DNA of 64,000 nucleotides from Nigrospora sphaerica (taxonomy: Eukaryota > Ascomycota > Sordariomycetes > Amphisphaeriales > Apiosporaceae), in contig JAGVVL010000022.1 in the NCBI GenBank assembly GCA_018287875.1, positions 3,658,001 through 3,722,000 on the forward strand. The letters are read 5' to 3'. The notes beneath the pieces were generated by a model. The model searched no databases, had not been told where the DNA came from, and saw nothing but the letters and a program-made list of their open reading frames with translations. The position numbers and the translations under genes were made by a program. Below, piece after piece: positions 49,101 through 60,637 of the stretch. The stretch's first letter is position 1. Every line of letters starts with the position of its first letter.

Positions 49101-51471
49101 ACTTATGTGCACAGCCTCAAGGTCAAACTTGAAGAGGAGAAAGAACGGAACGAACGAGAGGGCAACGAAGACGTGATCGACGAAGCCGATACAGCTGACA
49201 AGGTGGAGCCTGAAGGACCCAAAGACGAGGAAGCCGACGAGAGCCGTAGAAGCGGTGGTTTCGAGATCTACAAGTATTACTTCGTGGCCTTGGGACCGGT
49301 GGCCGTGTTGGCGTTCGCGGTTATCCTCATGGTGAACGCTTTTTTGAACGGATTTCAATGTAAGCCGGCATTGCTCTCCACTAAAGAGCGACAAAAGCTT
49401 TGGATTGATACGCTGACACGGTGTAGATGTCTGGGTCAACTGGTGGGCCGAAAGCACCGAGCGTGGCGAAGACAAGGGATTAGGCTACTGGCTAGGAATA
49501 TTTGCGGCTATCAATTTCCTGGACTGCATTTCGCTGGTTTTCGGCATCGGGTAAGTACCCACGACACGAGGGCATGAAGACAAAACTGACAGGTTCAGGT
49601 TCTTGTGGATGTACATCATCCCCCGTTCCGGAACGACCCTTCACCACGCCATGATCCATCGAGCAATTCGGGCGCCTCTGTCCTACTTCTCCAAGATGGA
49701 GACGGGCGTCCTGGTCAACAGGTAAGTAACCAGTTTCTTCTTGGTCATCCGATGTCGCTCACAGCCCCCCGCAGATTCAGCCAAGACCTTCGACTTGCCG
49801 ACATGACATTGCCTAGTTCGGGCGTCAACATTGCCTATCGTAAGACGACTCTGACACCGGCGTCTGCGAAACTGATATACTAATGTCGCTACAGATGGCG
49901 GAAGTTGCCTCGTTGTGATTGCTTTGTCCATCAATGCCATCCCCTACGTGGCCATCTCGCTGCCTTTTATTGGGCTGGTGCTCTACTACGTCCAGCGTTT
50001 CTATCTTCGTACCTCACGGCAGCTACGACTCATGGAGTAAGCCTACTTGGCAATGATGTGTCCAACGATTGCAAGTTTCTGACTTTTGCGACACAGAATT
50101 GAGCAAAACGCGCCCCTCTTCTCGCATTTCATAGAGTCGTCCAGCGGGCTGGCGACTATCCGTTCCTTTGGATGGACAGCCGAGTATGAGGAGAAGAACC
50201 GGAAGTATCTCAACGACTCGCAGAAGCCATTTTACCTGTTGCTGTGCTGTCAAAGATGGCTCATATTTGTTCTTGATCTCATCGTTGCCGGCTTGGCCAT
50301 CCTTATCGTCGGTGTGGCCGTCGGGCTTCGCGACAAACTGAACGCTGGCTTTTTTGGTCTAGCACTGGTCAACCTCATGTACATGACGCACTCGCTGACC
50401 AACCTGGTCCAACACTGGACGTCTTTCGAAACCTCGATCGGCGCTGTTAAGCGTATCAAGTCTTTTGCCGAGGACACGCCATGTGAGGGCTCGCCCAGCG
50501 AGGTCAACGACCCGGACCCCAGTTGGCCCAGCAAAGGCACACTATCGTTCGAGGATCTATCCGCCAGCTACACGTGAGTATCCGCCTGCCCTGCTTCATT
50601 TTGCGAATGCTGACATGCCTCCTGATAGTGACGAGAACTCTGCCGTTTTGAGGAACGTGAGCTTTACAGCCGAAAGCGGCCAGAGAATTGGCATCGTAGG
50701 CAGGACTGGCAGGTTCGTCACCCACTCCCGTTCGGCCGGCTCGCTATATAGTTGACGTACTAACGGTGCTCCCGCCTTCCAGCGGTAAGACGTCGGCCCT
50801 CCTGGCCATCCTTCGCATGATAGAGGTGACGTCAGGCAAGATCGTACTGGATGGCGTTGACCTCAACACGGTTGCGGGCTCGACGGTCCGGGAGCGCGTC
50901 ATTTGCCTGACGCAGGACTCGTTCATATATACGGCGTCGGTTCGCAAAAATTTGGACCCGACGGGCGTGTGTCAGGACGAGGCGCTCCAAGAGGCGCTGC
51001 AAAAGGTTGGCCTGTGGAACGTCCTCGAGGGGAAGGCGGCCAAGGACGCGGCCGAGGGCATCGGCCCAGTCCTCGATACCGTCATGGACAAAGATTTCCT
51101 GTCGCACGGCCAGCGCCAGATCTTCTGCCTGGCCCGCGCTCTGCTTAAGCAGGGCAAGCTGTTGGTGCTGGACGAGCCCACAAGCAGGTATGCAAGCCCG
51201 CTCTGCCAAAGAGCCAGCCAGCAAGATCCCACTATGCTAACACGATGCTCTCAGTGTTGATTCGGAGACGGACTCCAAGATGCAAAAGATCATCCGCGAG
51301 CACTTCCACCACCACACCATTATCATGATCGCCCACCGCATGTCCAGCCTGCTCGACTTCGACCGCGTTGTCGTGCTTGAGGGCGGCCGGCTCGTCGAGT
51401 TCGGCGCGCCTTCGGAGCTCTTGCAAAACTCGTCGAGCCACTTCGCGCGACTGAACAAGAAGGCTTCTTGA
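46189..51471 (+). CDS. ABCC-type full ABC transporter, 16 exons
   Basis: Exons: 46189-46279, 46345-46475, 46557-47079, 47127-47347, 47407-47689, 47743-47976, 48036-48953, 49006-49359, 49427-49550, 49599-49721, 49775-49839, 49895-50036, 50097-50573, 50629-50712, 50783-51187, 51255-51471. This gives 1463 residues with every phase consistent. Order: TMD0 (first ~200 residues), TMD1, NBD1, linker, TMD2, NBD2, as in MRP/ABCC exporters of conjugates and drugs. NBD1 has Walker A GPVGSGKTT, signature LSGGQKQR and Walker B AILDDILSGLD, with Asp where the catalytic Glu would be, as usual in this class. NBD2 has GRTGSGKTS (split by an intron), LSHGQRQ and LLVLDEPTS with Glu present, and the IAHRM switch. 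The linker is rich in E and K. Fifteen introns of 47-81 nt is a lot for this type of fungus. Substrate unknown; no biosynthetic cluster adjoins it. Confidence 0.93.
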
Positions 51472-52586
51472 GAATCGGTCCTCACTCGGGGTGCCAGAGT
51501 TCCTTGGCATCTTAAGGGGGGAGGGAGCAAGAAACCTTCGCACGTGTCCGACTGCCTGCCCCCGGACCGGCGAGCAGAGACGAAATGAGCCTCGGATGTC
51601 TAATGTCGCTACGACGAATACTGCCTGACATTATCCAGTCACTTACTTACATAATAGCCAGCCATCAGTGGATATGTATGCAATGGGCCATTGGCCGCAC
51701 CCCATACTTGTCAACGAGTACTACACTGTACGCGTACACTTCGATTTCCGAGTGCCAACAGTGAAGAGAAATGGACGAGCATGCGCGTGTCATCGGGTTG
51801 CTCTTGGGCCCGCGTTCACGTCCACCCCGGCTCCCTCTCATTTTTCTCGCCGCTACACCCCCCCTCCGCCTGGGATGATCCATGTATAGCCGATGGTTCA
51901 AACTTGAATGTACAAACACCCTTGGCGAGGCCGGGTAGACTACGCCAGGGGTGTTTTTGAGTTTCTGGTAGTGTTGGAAAACCGCCGAGTCGACCGAGGG
52001 TAGTCTTCCCGGCGGTAGGTGATGGTACAACAAGAGCGTTGCCATTCCAGGGGGGTTTGGGCGAGGGGAGGGCCCCGTGGAAGGTCTACAGTGGGTCAGT
52101 CAGCCGCCGCTGCGACCCATGACTTATTCTATGCATAACTTGTTCTGTCTACCGCCTCTTCTTGGCTGCTACTAGTCTCTGTCGGCGCCGACGGACCCTT
52201 GTGGGGAGAGGAGCCCAGTATCGGGGCCGAGGTGCAGAACGGACGCTGAAAGTTGGGAACGTAAAGCGTGCACCTGGCTGAGATGCGTACAGCCGCCATG
52301 CAGGGACGGCTTGCATACAGTACCACGGAGACGGAAAGAGTAATGGCGCGACAAGGTTATGTGAGCGACAATTCATGACAAAGCACATTAGGTGGACAAG
52401 TCTAACGGCCAAGGCATGTATACTTTTGATCGAGTGTTGTAAACAAATCAGCAATGCATCTCGTATTGCCGTGAATACCTGTACCAGGTCTAGTGACATA
52501 AAAAGCAAACATTCAAACGACACCTGATTTTATCCTCTTTCCCCGGGGGGCATCAGCTCCCCCAGTCCAAATTTTCCGTCTTGCGA
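51472..52586. other. Convergent intergenic region with hairpin
   Basis: About 1.1 kb between the convergent ABC transporter and ornithine decarboxylase genes, holding both 3' flanks. Contains the inverted repeat at 51914-51956. No coding signal. Confidence 0.65.
51914..51956 (+). other. 14-bp inverted repeat (hairpin)
   Basis: AAACACCCTTGGCG (51914-51927) pairs with CGCCAGGGGTGTTT (51943-51956) over 14 positions, one being a G-T wobble, around a 15-nt loop; a T extension follows the 3' arm. It lies 443 bp after the ABC transporter stop. It could be a 3' UTR structure for either convergent transcript or a relic of a small inverted-repeat element; no target-site duplication was seen. Confidence 0.6.
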
Positions 52587-53942
52587 TTACAACCCAAGCA
52601 CGGCACGAGCGCCGGGCTCGCTGCAAACGTAAATGACGTCGTGCGCGTCCGAGAAGCCGTTGAACTTGGTGGCGGAGCACTTGGTGTAAGCGCCCATGTC
52701 CTCAAAGTACAGCCAGTCGCCGACGTCCAGCTCATGGTTGAACCGAATGCTCTCCGTGATGCGGTCGATACCGTCACAGGTAGGGCCCCAGATAGAGTAG
52801 TCGATGCCGCCGACGGTGCCGTCGGGGCAGCCATCGGCCAGGGGCGTGTTGTACAGTGTCTGGTTGCCCGTACGCAGGACCTTGGCAACGGGGTGCTGGT
52901 GATCAAACATGATGCTGCTGAAGTTGCCGTACAGACCGTCGTTGATGTAGGCCATGTAGCTCGACTCGCCGGTGGCCGGGTTGTGGATGGTGCGCCGTGC
53001 GATGATGTTGCAGGCAATGGTAAAGGCCGTCGACACGTAGTACCGGCCAGGCTCGGCAATGATGTTGACTGAGGACGGGAAGTACTCATCGAGGGCGTCG
53101 CGGAGCACGGCGGCCATGTCCTCGAAGGTGTCGCCGCTGAAACCGCCACCGACGTCCAGAGTCTTCAGGTCAAAGCCGTGGGCGGCGGCCTGCTTGAAGA
53201 CCGCGTCGGCATCCTGGACAGCCTTGAGGAAGGCCAGGGGGTCCGAGGCTCCGGAGCCCACGTGGAAGCTCACGCCGACGACGTTGAGACCGAGCTCGCG
53301 GGCCAGGGCCAGAAGGTTGTCGGTGTCGTCGAGGGAGGCGCCAAACTTGAGGCTGAGGCGGCACAGGCTCGACGAGTCATCGGTAAGGATGCGCAGGAAC
53401 AGCTCCGCCTCAGGGTAAAGCTTGGCGATCTTGCGGAGCTCGTCGGCGTTGTCAAACGTCATCTGCTTGACGCCCTTGGTGGCGACGTAGCGGACGTACG
53501 AGTTGGTCTTGCAGGGCTGCGCATAGATGATGCGCTGTGTATCGACGCCCATGTCCAAGACCTGCTCAATCTCGGCCTTGGAAGCGCAGTCGAAGCCGGT
53601 GCCCAGGGCGGCCAGCAGGTGGAGCACCTGGGGGTCGGGGTTGCACTTGACGGCGTAGAAAGGCTTCACGCGGGGCAGGTTCCTCTTCCAGCGCATGTGC
53701 TGGCGGTAGACCTCGCCGAGGTCCCCGACGAAGAAGGTGTCCTCATCCCCAGGATCGCAGGATTCGTGGTCGATGCTCTCGACGCGCTGTCGGAGAGCAT
53801 CACCAATCAGATGCTTGGCAATGGAAGCGCCATTGTTGTAGGTGTCCAACAGGTTGAACTTCTTGACCTCGGTCGATAGGTGGTTATTCGTTGCAAACGT
53901 AACCGGTGCGAAGTTATCGACGGCAGCCGCTGCCATAACCAT
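52587..53942 (-). CDS. spe1: Ornithine decarboxylase
   Basis: Single-exon gene, 451 residues. It decarboxylates ornithine to putrescine, the committed step of polyamine synthesis, using pyridoxal phosphate in the cytosol. Landmarks (numbered from the ATG at 53942): PFYAVKCNPD with the PLP-binding Lys99, HVGSG near 228, the phosphate-binding GGGFSG near 265, EPGRYYV at about 297, and WGPTCDGID with the catalytic Cys389, which is contributed across the dimer. GPTCDG identifies ODC rather than the related arginine or diaminopimelate decarboxylases. An in-frame ATG two codons downstream (53936) is an alternative start. The frame continues upstream without an ATG. In fungi ODC is controlled by polyamines through antizyme and leader effects; here the 700-nt leader contains no ATG (see findings). 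Convergent with the ABC transporter. Confidence 0.96.
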   Translation of the reverse strand: MVMAAAAVDNFAPVTFATNNHLSTEVKKFNLLDTYNNGASIAKHLIGDALRQRVESIDHESCDPGDEDTFFVGDLGEVYRQHMRWKRNLPRVKPFYAVKCNPDPQVLHLLAALGTGFDCASKAEIEQVLDMGVDTQRIIYAQPCKTNSYVRYVATKGVKQMTFDNADELRKIAKLYPEAELFLRILTDDSSSLCRLSLKFGASLDDTDNLLALARELGLNVVGVSFHVGSGASDPLAFLKAVQDADAVFKQAAAHGFDLKTLDVGGGFSGDTFEDMAAVLRDALDEYFPSSVNIIAEPGRYYVSTAFTIACNIIARRTIHNPATGESSYMAYINDGLYGNFSSIMFDHQHPVAKVLRTGNQTLYNTPLADGCPDGTVGGIDYSIWGPTCDGIDRITESIRFNHELDVGDWLYFEDMGAYTKCSATKFNGFSDAHDVIYVCSEPGARAVLGL

Positions 53943-54660
53943 ATCCCCTGCGTGTGGAGGGGAGGCGGAGGGAGAAGGGGGTGAGGTGGTTGGAAGGTGC
54001 AACGTCCGAGACAGGAGACCTTGTGTGTTGTGGGCGGTAGCAAGCTATCGGTAAAGATAGGATGCTAGAGAATGGAGAAGAGACAAGCGGAAGGCCAATG
54101 GCTGTTAGGGAGGCTGAAAGATATAGCTTTCTGATCCCAGATCGATCTGACGAGGTCTCCTCGACTCTTCCTCGGTAAGAGGAAGAACCTCCGAAGTCGT
54201 CCTATGCGGCAGCTGGTGGTCGGGGGAGTACTCAGGGCGCGGTGGGGGAGGGAGATCGAACACGAGGAACGACGGTGGTGGCGTGCGCGACTTCAGCAGA
54301 GGGGGGCGGGCGCGAGTTGATGATGTGGAACGTTTTCCGCAGGCTGAAATCTTGGTCCGAGACGAAGGTAACGGCCGTGGAAGCCGTGGTCGTGACGGTG
54401 CCTTTGAGAAGACCAAAGGCAGTCGGGAGAGCCGAGGGAGGTGCTGCTTAGCAGCGATCTAACGACGCGACGGGAGGACGCGACGAAGCGAGGGGAACGA
54501 GGTGGAGGCCAGGGCCGGAGCGATTCCTGGGGAGGGGGGTTTACGCAGCGGGCGTGAGCAGATGTTTGGCTGTGGTGGGTGGTGGTTAGGGGGGAAACGG
54601 GAAGGGGAGAAGGGGAGAAGCGGCGATGTGCTCTCTCTAGCGAGCAAATGAATAATAAGG
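53943..54660 (-). promoter_or_regulatory. ATG-free pyrimidine-rich leader of ODC
   Basis: Reading the minus strand upstream from the ODC start, I find no ATG for about 700 nt, although by chance around ten would be expected. The strand is strongly C/T-rich with TCTTCC and CCCTC runs. Together these point to a long transcribed 5' leader kept free of upstream starts. The true transcription start is not visible. Confidence 0.5.
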
Positions 54661-54975
54661 TTGGTGTTTAGTGGAGGATGACCTAGCTTATTAGTGAGCG
54701 CTGGCCCTGGGCGTGTAGGGTGTGCAAATTGCAGGGTGGTGGCAGGAAAATGGATCTCGCATAGGTAAAAAAAAAAAATCTCGACTCGTTCAGGCTGCGC
54801 GGGCAGGTAGGAACCGGAAGCTTGCTATTGTTGGTGGGGCAAAACCACCCCTACTGTCTGGATCCATGGAAGCGCTGGGCGCGAACGAGTGAGTACTTTG
54901 TACATGTATTCTGGTGCATGTGATGACGTCCACGGGTTCACAGGCTTGTGTGTCCCACTCACCGTGGAGAGCCAA

Positions 54976-55006
<31 letters not shown>

Positions 55007-58000
55007 ATTTCGACGACAGGGCAGAGAGTCTGCCACGGAATGCCGGCATGCCCCTTGGACCTCTCCCTCTCCCTCTCTCCTTCTCTCCGTCCCTCCCTCC
55101 CTGTCTCTTGCTTCCATCCCATGCTGCATGTCACAGACCACTGACACGCGAACCTAAACCTGCACCGAGCTGACGAGGACCCGTGTTGGCCATTGGGCAA
55201 CGTGCACATAGCATGGACGGTGCGTGTGTGCGTGTGTGCATGGGTCATCACCCGTCTGGACTCTCGGGGCGTATGGGGACGCCAAGCGCAGTGACAAGCG
55301 ATGGACTTGGACGGAAGGCTGTGCCATCGGCCGAAAGTGGAAGACCCCATGCGCATGCGTCTTGGGATGGGATGGATTTGCCATGTCGACGAACCCATGT
55401 ACTGCCTACCTGCACGTATACCACCGAAGTACCGGTAGGGTTTCTGCACCCGCCACCTCCCCGAGGTATGTGTGTGTACACAGTTGTAAAGTACGCGCAG
55501 GTGCGCGGGACGAGACGCGGAAGCGTTCGGACCAGTGAGGGTAAATGGACACCCAAGCAAGAAAATCCCTCACAGCACATGCTCAGGACGACCGGCATGC
55601 ACCTAGGCAGTCGGATGTACGGATGCACAAAAAAGGGGCTGCTGCTGCTGCTGCTTGCTGCGAGGTTCGCCGGCCTTCCAATATCTGGGACCGGCTAACT
55701 TGGGGGAGAATATTTTCGACTTTTCAGTTTTCGGAGAGGGGTGTGGTTTCTTTTGCAGGTACCAGTGGCAGCGGGGTGGGGTGTCATTTTGCATGGGAAC
55801 CTAGCGAAAACGCCCCGAGAAAATGCGGGTGAGCGGGCACGCGGGAGACCGGCTATCCGTCGATTCTCTACGAGTAATGGTCGTCATATACTGAGCAGCG
55901 AGGATCAACTGGATGCAGCTCGGATCTGCGTCGTTTTTGCTCCCTACGCCGGCGCACGCGAGTACACAACAAAGGCCAAAGCGCAACGTCGGCCGTCAAA
56001 GGGGGGCTGCCCAAACCCGCTAGTTAGTAAGGCGCGCAGTGGCACATGGTCGAGAGCTGCTTGGATTTTCCCTTCACCCCAGAGCATCCATCTCCAACAG
56101 GGCCGTGGCGAACGAAACCGCCGCCCTGCCAGGTCCCCTCTGTCTCTGACTGGCTGGCTACCTCCGAGAGCTTTCCAACTAGCCATAAGCATTTCCAGTC
56201 CTCTGCCCGCCCGGTACTGCACACGCGTGATGTGGTGTGCGGCGCCCCCGGTATGAGCCAATGTCTCGCATACATCTACGATGCAGTCAGTTACCTGTGC
56301 TTACCTAAGTACCTACTCAGGCACGTTATCTATGGGAGGCGACTATGTAGGTGCAACCAACCATTACGGCTGCTACAGAACAACAGACAGAGAGAGCCTC
56401 GGTTGGGATCAGGACCCCCCCTTTCCCGCGCCATCACTGACCGCAACTTCGGCGCCGTCGCCGACCAGCGCTGCTGTTCCATCGCCTGGACTCTTTAGAC
56501 ATTTAGAGAACGGGCGCCGCCATGTCAGAGACATTTCCGATCTTCTCCGTACGTAGGTACGCTACAATGTATGAATTCTATAGGGCCAGCCTGGGTATCT
56601 CGCACGCCTGCGGGCTTGCCCACTCCTCCCGGGAAGAAACGTGTGTTGAAAATCACGCATATGTCGGAAACTTAAACCGGCCTAGTTTCGGGCGCGGTGA
56701 GGCTGCGCCCTGGCCGCCGGCCGCCGCCTGAATGACAGATGCCAGAGACGAATCCGCGATCTGCCCGGCTGCTTCTTTCTTTAGCGGCTGGCCCGGCCAA
56801 CACAGGTAGCGTGTACCTGTCGACTACTTACCACACATTCCTACCTGGGACGTCCGTATACGTGGGCCTGGCTCCCTCCCTCGGCGCCTGGGGCTGGACT
56901 TGGCCCGGAGCATGTAAGTTATCCGGTCCTGAGGAAACCCACCAAGGCCGGCCGATACCCTAGGTCTATCGTTTTACCATACACACCTCCAGCTATACTC
57001 GCCCTCCCCCCTTCCCTCGTCCAGGGGTGGCATGAAGGTGCGCTCTGTGTCAGCGAAACGAAAACCCACTACCAGTGGCAAGCTTCGGCCGGCCCTCGTG
57101 TTGTGCTACGTAGACCTTAGACCAACAACGAGCGCACAGGCAGGCAGGTACCAGCCCTGTAGGTGTGTATGTAGGACGTCGCACAGCAGCGGGTCTTATT
57201 CAGGCCGCGCTTGATTTTTTGGGGGGCTGCGTGCCCAAAAACATCGAGACCGGACGCGAACCTTGAGGCCTGGCCAAGTTTGACGAGGTTGCCTAGGGAG
57301 GCCGTTCCCACTCGGGACCTGCCTACCTCTCTCCTTACTGCACAGCCCAGATCCCCTAATTTTCCGCCTTCATCGCGATGGGGAGAAGAGAAGGGGAGAG
57401 GGCGCGCCGGCCAAGACGCTGACGAATGGTCCTCCAGTTGGGCACCCGTCATTTTGCGCCGCCCCAAGAGCCTGACCTATACCATGTCGGGCATTACATA
57501 CGGGGGGAGGGAGGAGACCCAGCGGGCGGCCAAAGCTGTGTCCGCCGCCTGGCTTGTGCCGATGCGCCGTGGAAAGGCGGTTCCCGGGGGGCTTTTTGGG
57601 CTCGTCTCGACTCGCGCAAACAAACAAACCAAAAACAAACTGCCAAGAGATGGAGGAAAGGAAATGCCCCAGTGCGAGCTGGGCCCCCGAGGCTGGCGGA
57701 TGGACGATGGCGCATCCGTGAGGCCCAAAGCTTGTGTGGACCCATAACCGGGTAGGCGCAACGTTGTTCCCGTTTCCACCTGACGACAACTTCAACCTGG
57801 GCCTAAGCTTCCCAGTCTTTTTTTCTCCCCTCTTCACCACTGCTCTGCCCGCACTCCGCAGCTTTTTCCCTGGGGAGCCGGTCGCCGTCGCTGTTGTGCG
57901 AGATGGAGACTCCGTAATACCGGAAACCATGTGACCATGGTAAGTTTTTCCTTTTTTATATGACTTCTTGTCGTCCTCACCCGTCGGCTTGCTTTCCTGA

Positions 58001-58562
58001 TGATTACACCTTTTTTTAAATGTTCGACTTCCTAGCATACGCTGCGGATATCCAATATCTGACTACAAGCTTCCTACTCGCATTTCTTGTGCATTCTTCC
58101 TGGACAAGCCTTCCGCTGACCATGTCTTGTTTGTCAGGCTCTATCGTTGTGCTGTTGCGAGCGGGATGCGCTCTGCCCGAAGTATGAAAGCAGGCCTGAA
58201 CAGGCAGGCCCGGTACTGGGAGGCCTCGAACTGTGACCATGGACGGTGAGTTAAGTAACAGGGCACCCCGCCAGGGTCCTCCCGTGCCCGCGCGAAACCA
58301 TCAGTCTAGTCATCAGCAAATATAATTTGCAGTCTTACCACCCAATCGCTACTTGTCTGTGTTACTTGTCCGGAGGTCGGCTTGCCCCCACTGCCTGCTC
58401 TTTTCAGTCATGCTGCCACGCCGCTGGACGCCCATTTTGCGCACCACACACTGCAACTTAAGGGGTTCCTCGGGGTGGTGAAGCACCTAGAGCCAGTATC
58501 GTCAACGGAGCGAATACATCCCCGTGGTATTCGATTCGACTATGGATATGGTCTGTCTTGGC
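54661..58562. other. Gene desert, 3.9 kb
   Basis: No gene supported between the ODC leader and the LSG1 3' end. Contains a CT microsatellite (54976-55001), C/T-rich runs to 55,120, TACCTA/TAGGTA motifs near 56,300 and 56,550, and short overlapping frames. The minus 222-codon frame at 57370-58038 has lysine- and glycine-rich stretches but no domain. Confidence 0.5.
54976..55001 (+). repeat. (CT)13 microsatellite
   Basis: Thirteen uninterrupted CT dinucleotides in intergenic sequence, about 1 kb upstream of the ODC start codon. Confidence 0.9.
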
Positions 58563-60637
58563 TTAGCCCAGAGCATCGGCTTTCTTCTTGCCCTTGCCCT
58601 TGGCGCCGCCCTTGTAATGCTTCTTGCTGTTCCCCAGCTTAATGTCCTTCGGGTCCATACCCGTCTCCAGGGCCATCATGGCCTTGGCCTTTCTGCCGCT
58701 GAGTTGTTTCCCGCCGGGCAGCAAACCGGCTTCCGCCTGAGCCTTGCCCTGTTCAGTGTACTTGAAGCTGAATGGCTTCACCACATGGCCCGCGTTTTTC
58801 GCGTTCGCGAAGAAAGCCTTGTCGAGGCGCTTGCTCTTCGAGGATGTGGGCTGCGCCAGTATCTCCGTGTCCACCGTTTCATCGTCTGACAGGTCCATGG
58901 CCTCCAAGGCTGCCAGTAGCTGGGCTCGCCGCTTGACCGGGAGGTGGGCCGAGTCGTAGAGCTCGCGGTTGAACTCGGCTGCGTCGAGGTAGCCCGGCGG
59001 CGGCTCGACATAGAGCAGCTTGCCATTCACGTAGTCCTTCAGGATGTAACGGGCCGCCCGGGACTCGTCGGGCTGGCCAACACCCTGCGTCTGGAAACCG
59101 CGGGCTCGAGCATAGGCCTGGAGCAGCTCGCTGGCCGTCGGCACGCCAGTACCGCCTTCTTCCAGTGGCCGCGTCTGAATGTGGATACCATAGATGGCCT
59201 CAAGGAAGGGTTGAGGTATCCGGCGGGTGATGAGGGTGCCGGGGCCCGTGTACTCCCTCAGCTGGTCGATCGGCAAGACGCCGTTGCATACCAAGTCTGC
59301 CTTGGTGCTGGCAAAGTTGGGGAACACAAGACCAGGGCAATCGCAGAGAACAACCTTGTCACTCAGGTGGATCGTCTGGAAGTGCTTCGTCTTACCGGGC
59401 GTCGAAGAGACCGACACCTTCTTGGCGCCGATGAGCGCGTTGATGGTCGAAGACTTTCCGACGTTGGGGTATCCCACCAGGCCGATTTGCAACTTGGTGG
59501 TCGGTGCTATGGTTCTGTCAGCATTATTTGACGCATGCACGTGGCGACTGGGCGTTTCCTACCATCCGGGCTGGGATCAGGGGCATGCCGCAAGAAGATC
59601 TCCTCCAGCTCTTCCACGGTCAGAATCCGCGTGTCCTCGTCGTCCAGCTCAATCTCGGCCGCCGGTTCATCGGCGTCCGTTTCTGCGTCCTGCTCGTCAT
59701 CATCGTCGCCCTCTACTTCGCTTCCTACGGGGCTGTCGTCCTCGGAAGAAGCCTCGGCAGACTCCTTCTCCTTCTCCAGGAACTTCTCTTTGGCGCTGGT
59801 AGTTGCCTTGTTGGGCACAGGGTCGGCCGCTTTCTCTTGGTCCGAATCCATGGCGTCGATCAGCTCCTTGGCCAGGTGGGCTGAGAAGAAGCGGTACGCA
59901 ATGTTGTGTTCTTTGAAGTAACGCGCCCACGCCCTGCGCTGCTTGATGGTCATCATGTCGGCCTTGTTGACCAGCAACAAATTCTCCTTTTTGCTATCCA
60001 CATCCTTGACGTAGTTCTCCAAGTCGGCCGAGCGGAACATGAGGGGGTTCCGTGCGTCGACAATCTGTACCACCAAATGCGAGCGCTCGATGACGCGCCA
60101 GAGCTGCCGCCACACCTCGAGGTTTCGCTCGAAGGGTGTCATCAGGAGATCGTTGTTCTCCTGCAGCTCGGCCAGCCCTCTCCTCCAGTTCAGGAAGCTC
60201 TCGCGCTCCAACTGGTCCAGCTCCTGGGGCGTCGTGTTCTCGTCCCACTTGGGGCGCCGCGGCACCGTCAAGCGGTCCCTGTGGGCCTTCTGCTTGCTCA
60301 GCACGGTGCGCTCCTCGTTCGACGACAGCAGGTACGGGTTCTTCTGGTCGGTGTGGATGATCTTGACGTTGTTCATCTTCTCGGCGGTGAAGTCGGTGCC
60401 AGCCAGCTCCGCCGTGGACAGAAACTCGTCCATGGCCGACTGCTCGGTGACGGAGCGCATCTTGACCCAGGCCGCCTCCTTCTTGTCGTTGGTGATGTAC
60501 TCCTCGCCAGTCGCATGGTTGATTCGCGTGACCGAAGCGCCGCCCTTCTTGCGGTCAGCGCCCTTGCCCTTGCCGAAGCGGTCGTTCATCAGCGAATTGC
60601 CGAGACCGACCGACTTCTTGGACTTTGCCAACGGCAT
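58563..60637 (-). CDS. LSG1: Lsg1 large-subunit GTPase
   Basis: Two exons: 60637-59563 and 59506-58563; 672 residues. Lsg1 is a cytoplasmic circularly permuted GTPase that releases the export adaptor Nmd3 from pre-60S particles. The permuted motif order is clear: G4 NKAD at 224-227 comes before G1 GYPNVGKSS (370-378) and G3 DCPG (414-417). The N-terminus MPLAKSKKSVGLGNSLMNDR and WDENTTPQELDQLERESFL are family hallmarks. An acidic segment (about 300-345) precedes the intron, and the C-terminus ends in a lysine/glycine-rich tail. The 56-nt intron has donor GTAGGA. I chose acceptor CATAG (59507) because it keeps the frame (GAT-G|CA) and lies about 10 nt after a CTGAC branch-like site; the nearer ACAG would break the frame. 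Divergent from LTV1. Confidence 0.95.

Noticed and set aside
53943..54002. 20-residue N-terminal extension of ornithine decarboxylase
   Set aside because: It would start on TTG; the first ATG in frame is at 53942.
46189..54002. Secondary-metabolite or polyamine-conjugate cluster around the ABC transporter and ODC
   Set aside because: No synthase, tailoring enzyme or cluster-specific regulator is nearby; the two genes are simply convergent neighbours.
59507..59520. Alternative LSG1 acceptor at ACAG, 8 nt before the chosen CATAG
   Set aside because: It leaves the downstream GTPase motifs out of frame with exon 1 and lies too close to the CTGAC branch-like site.
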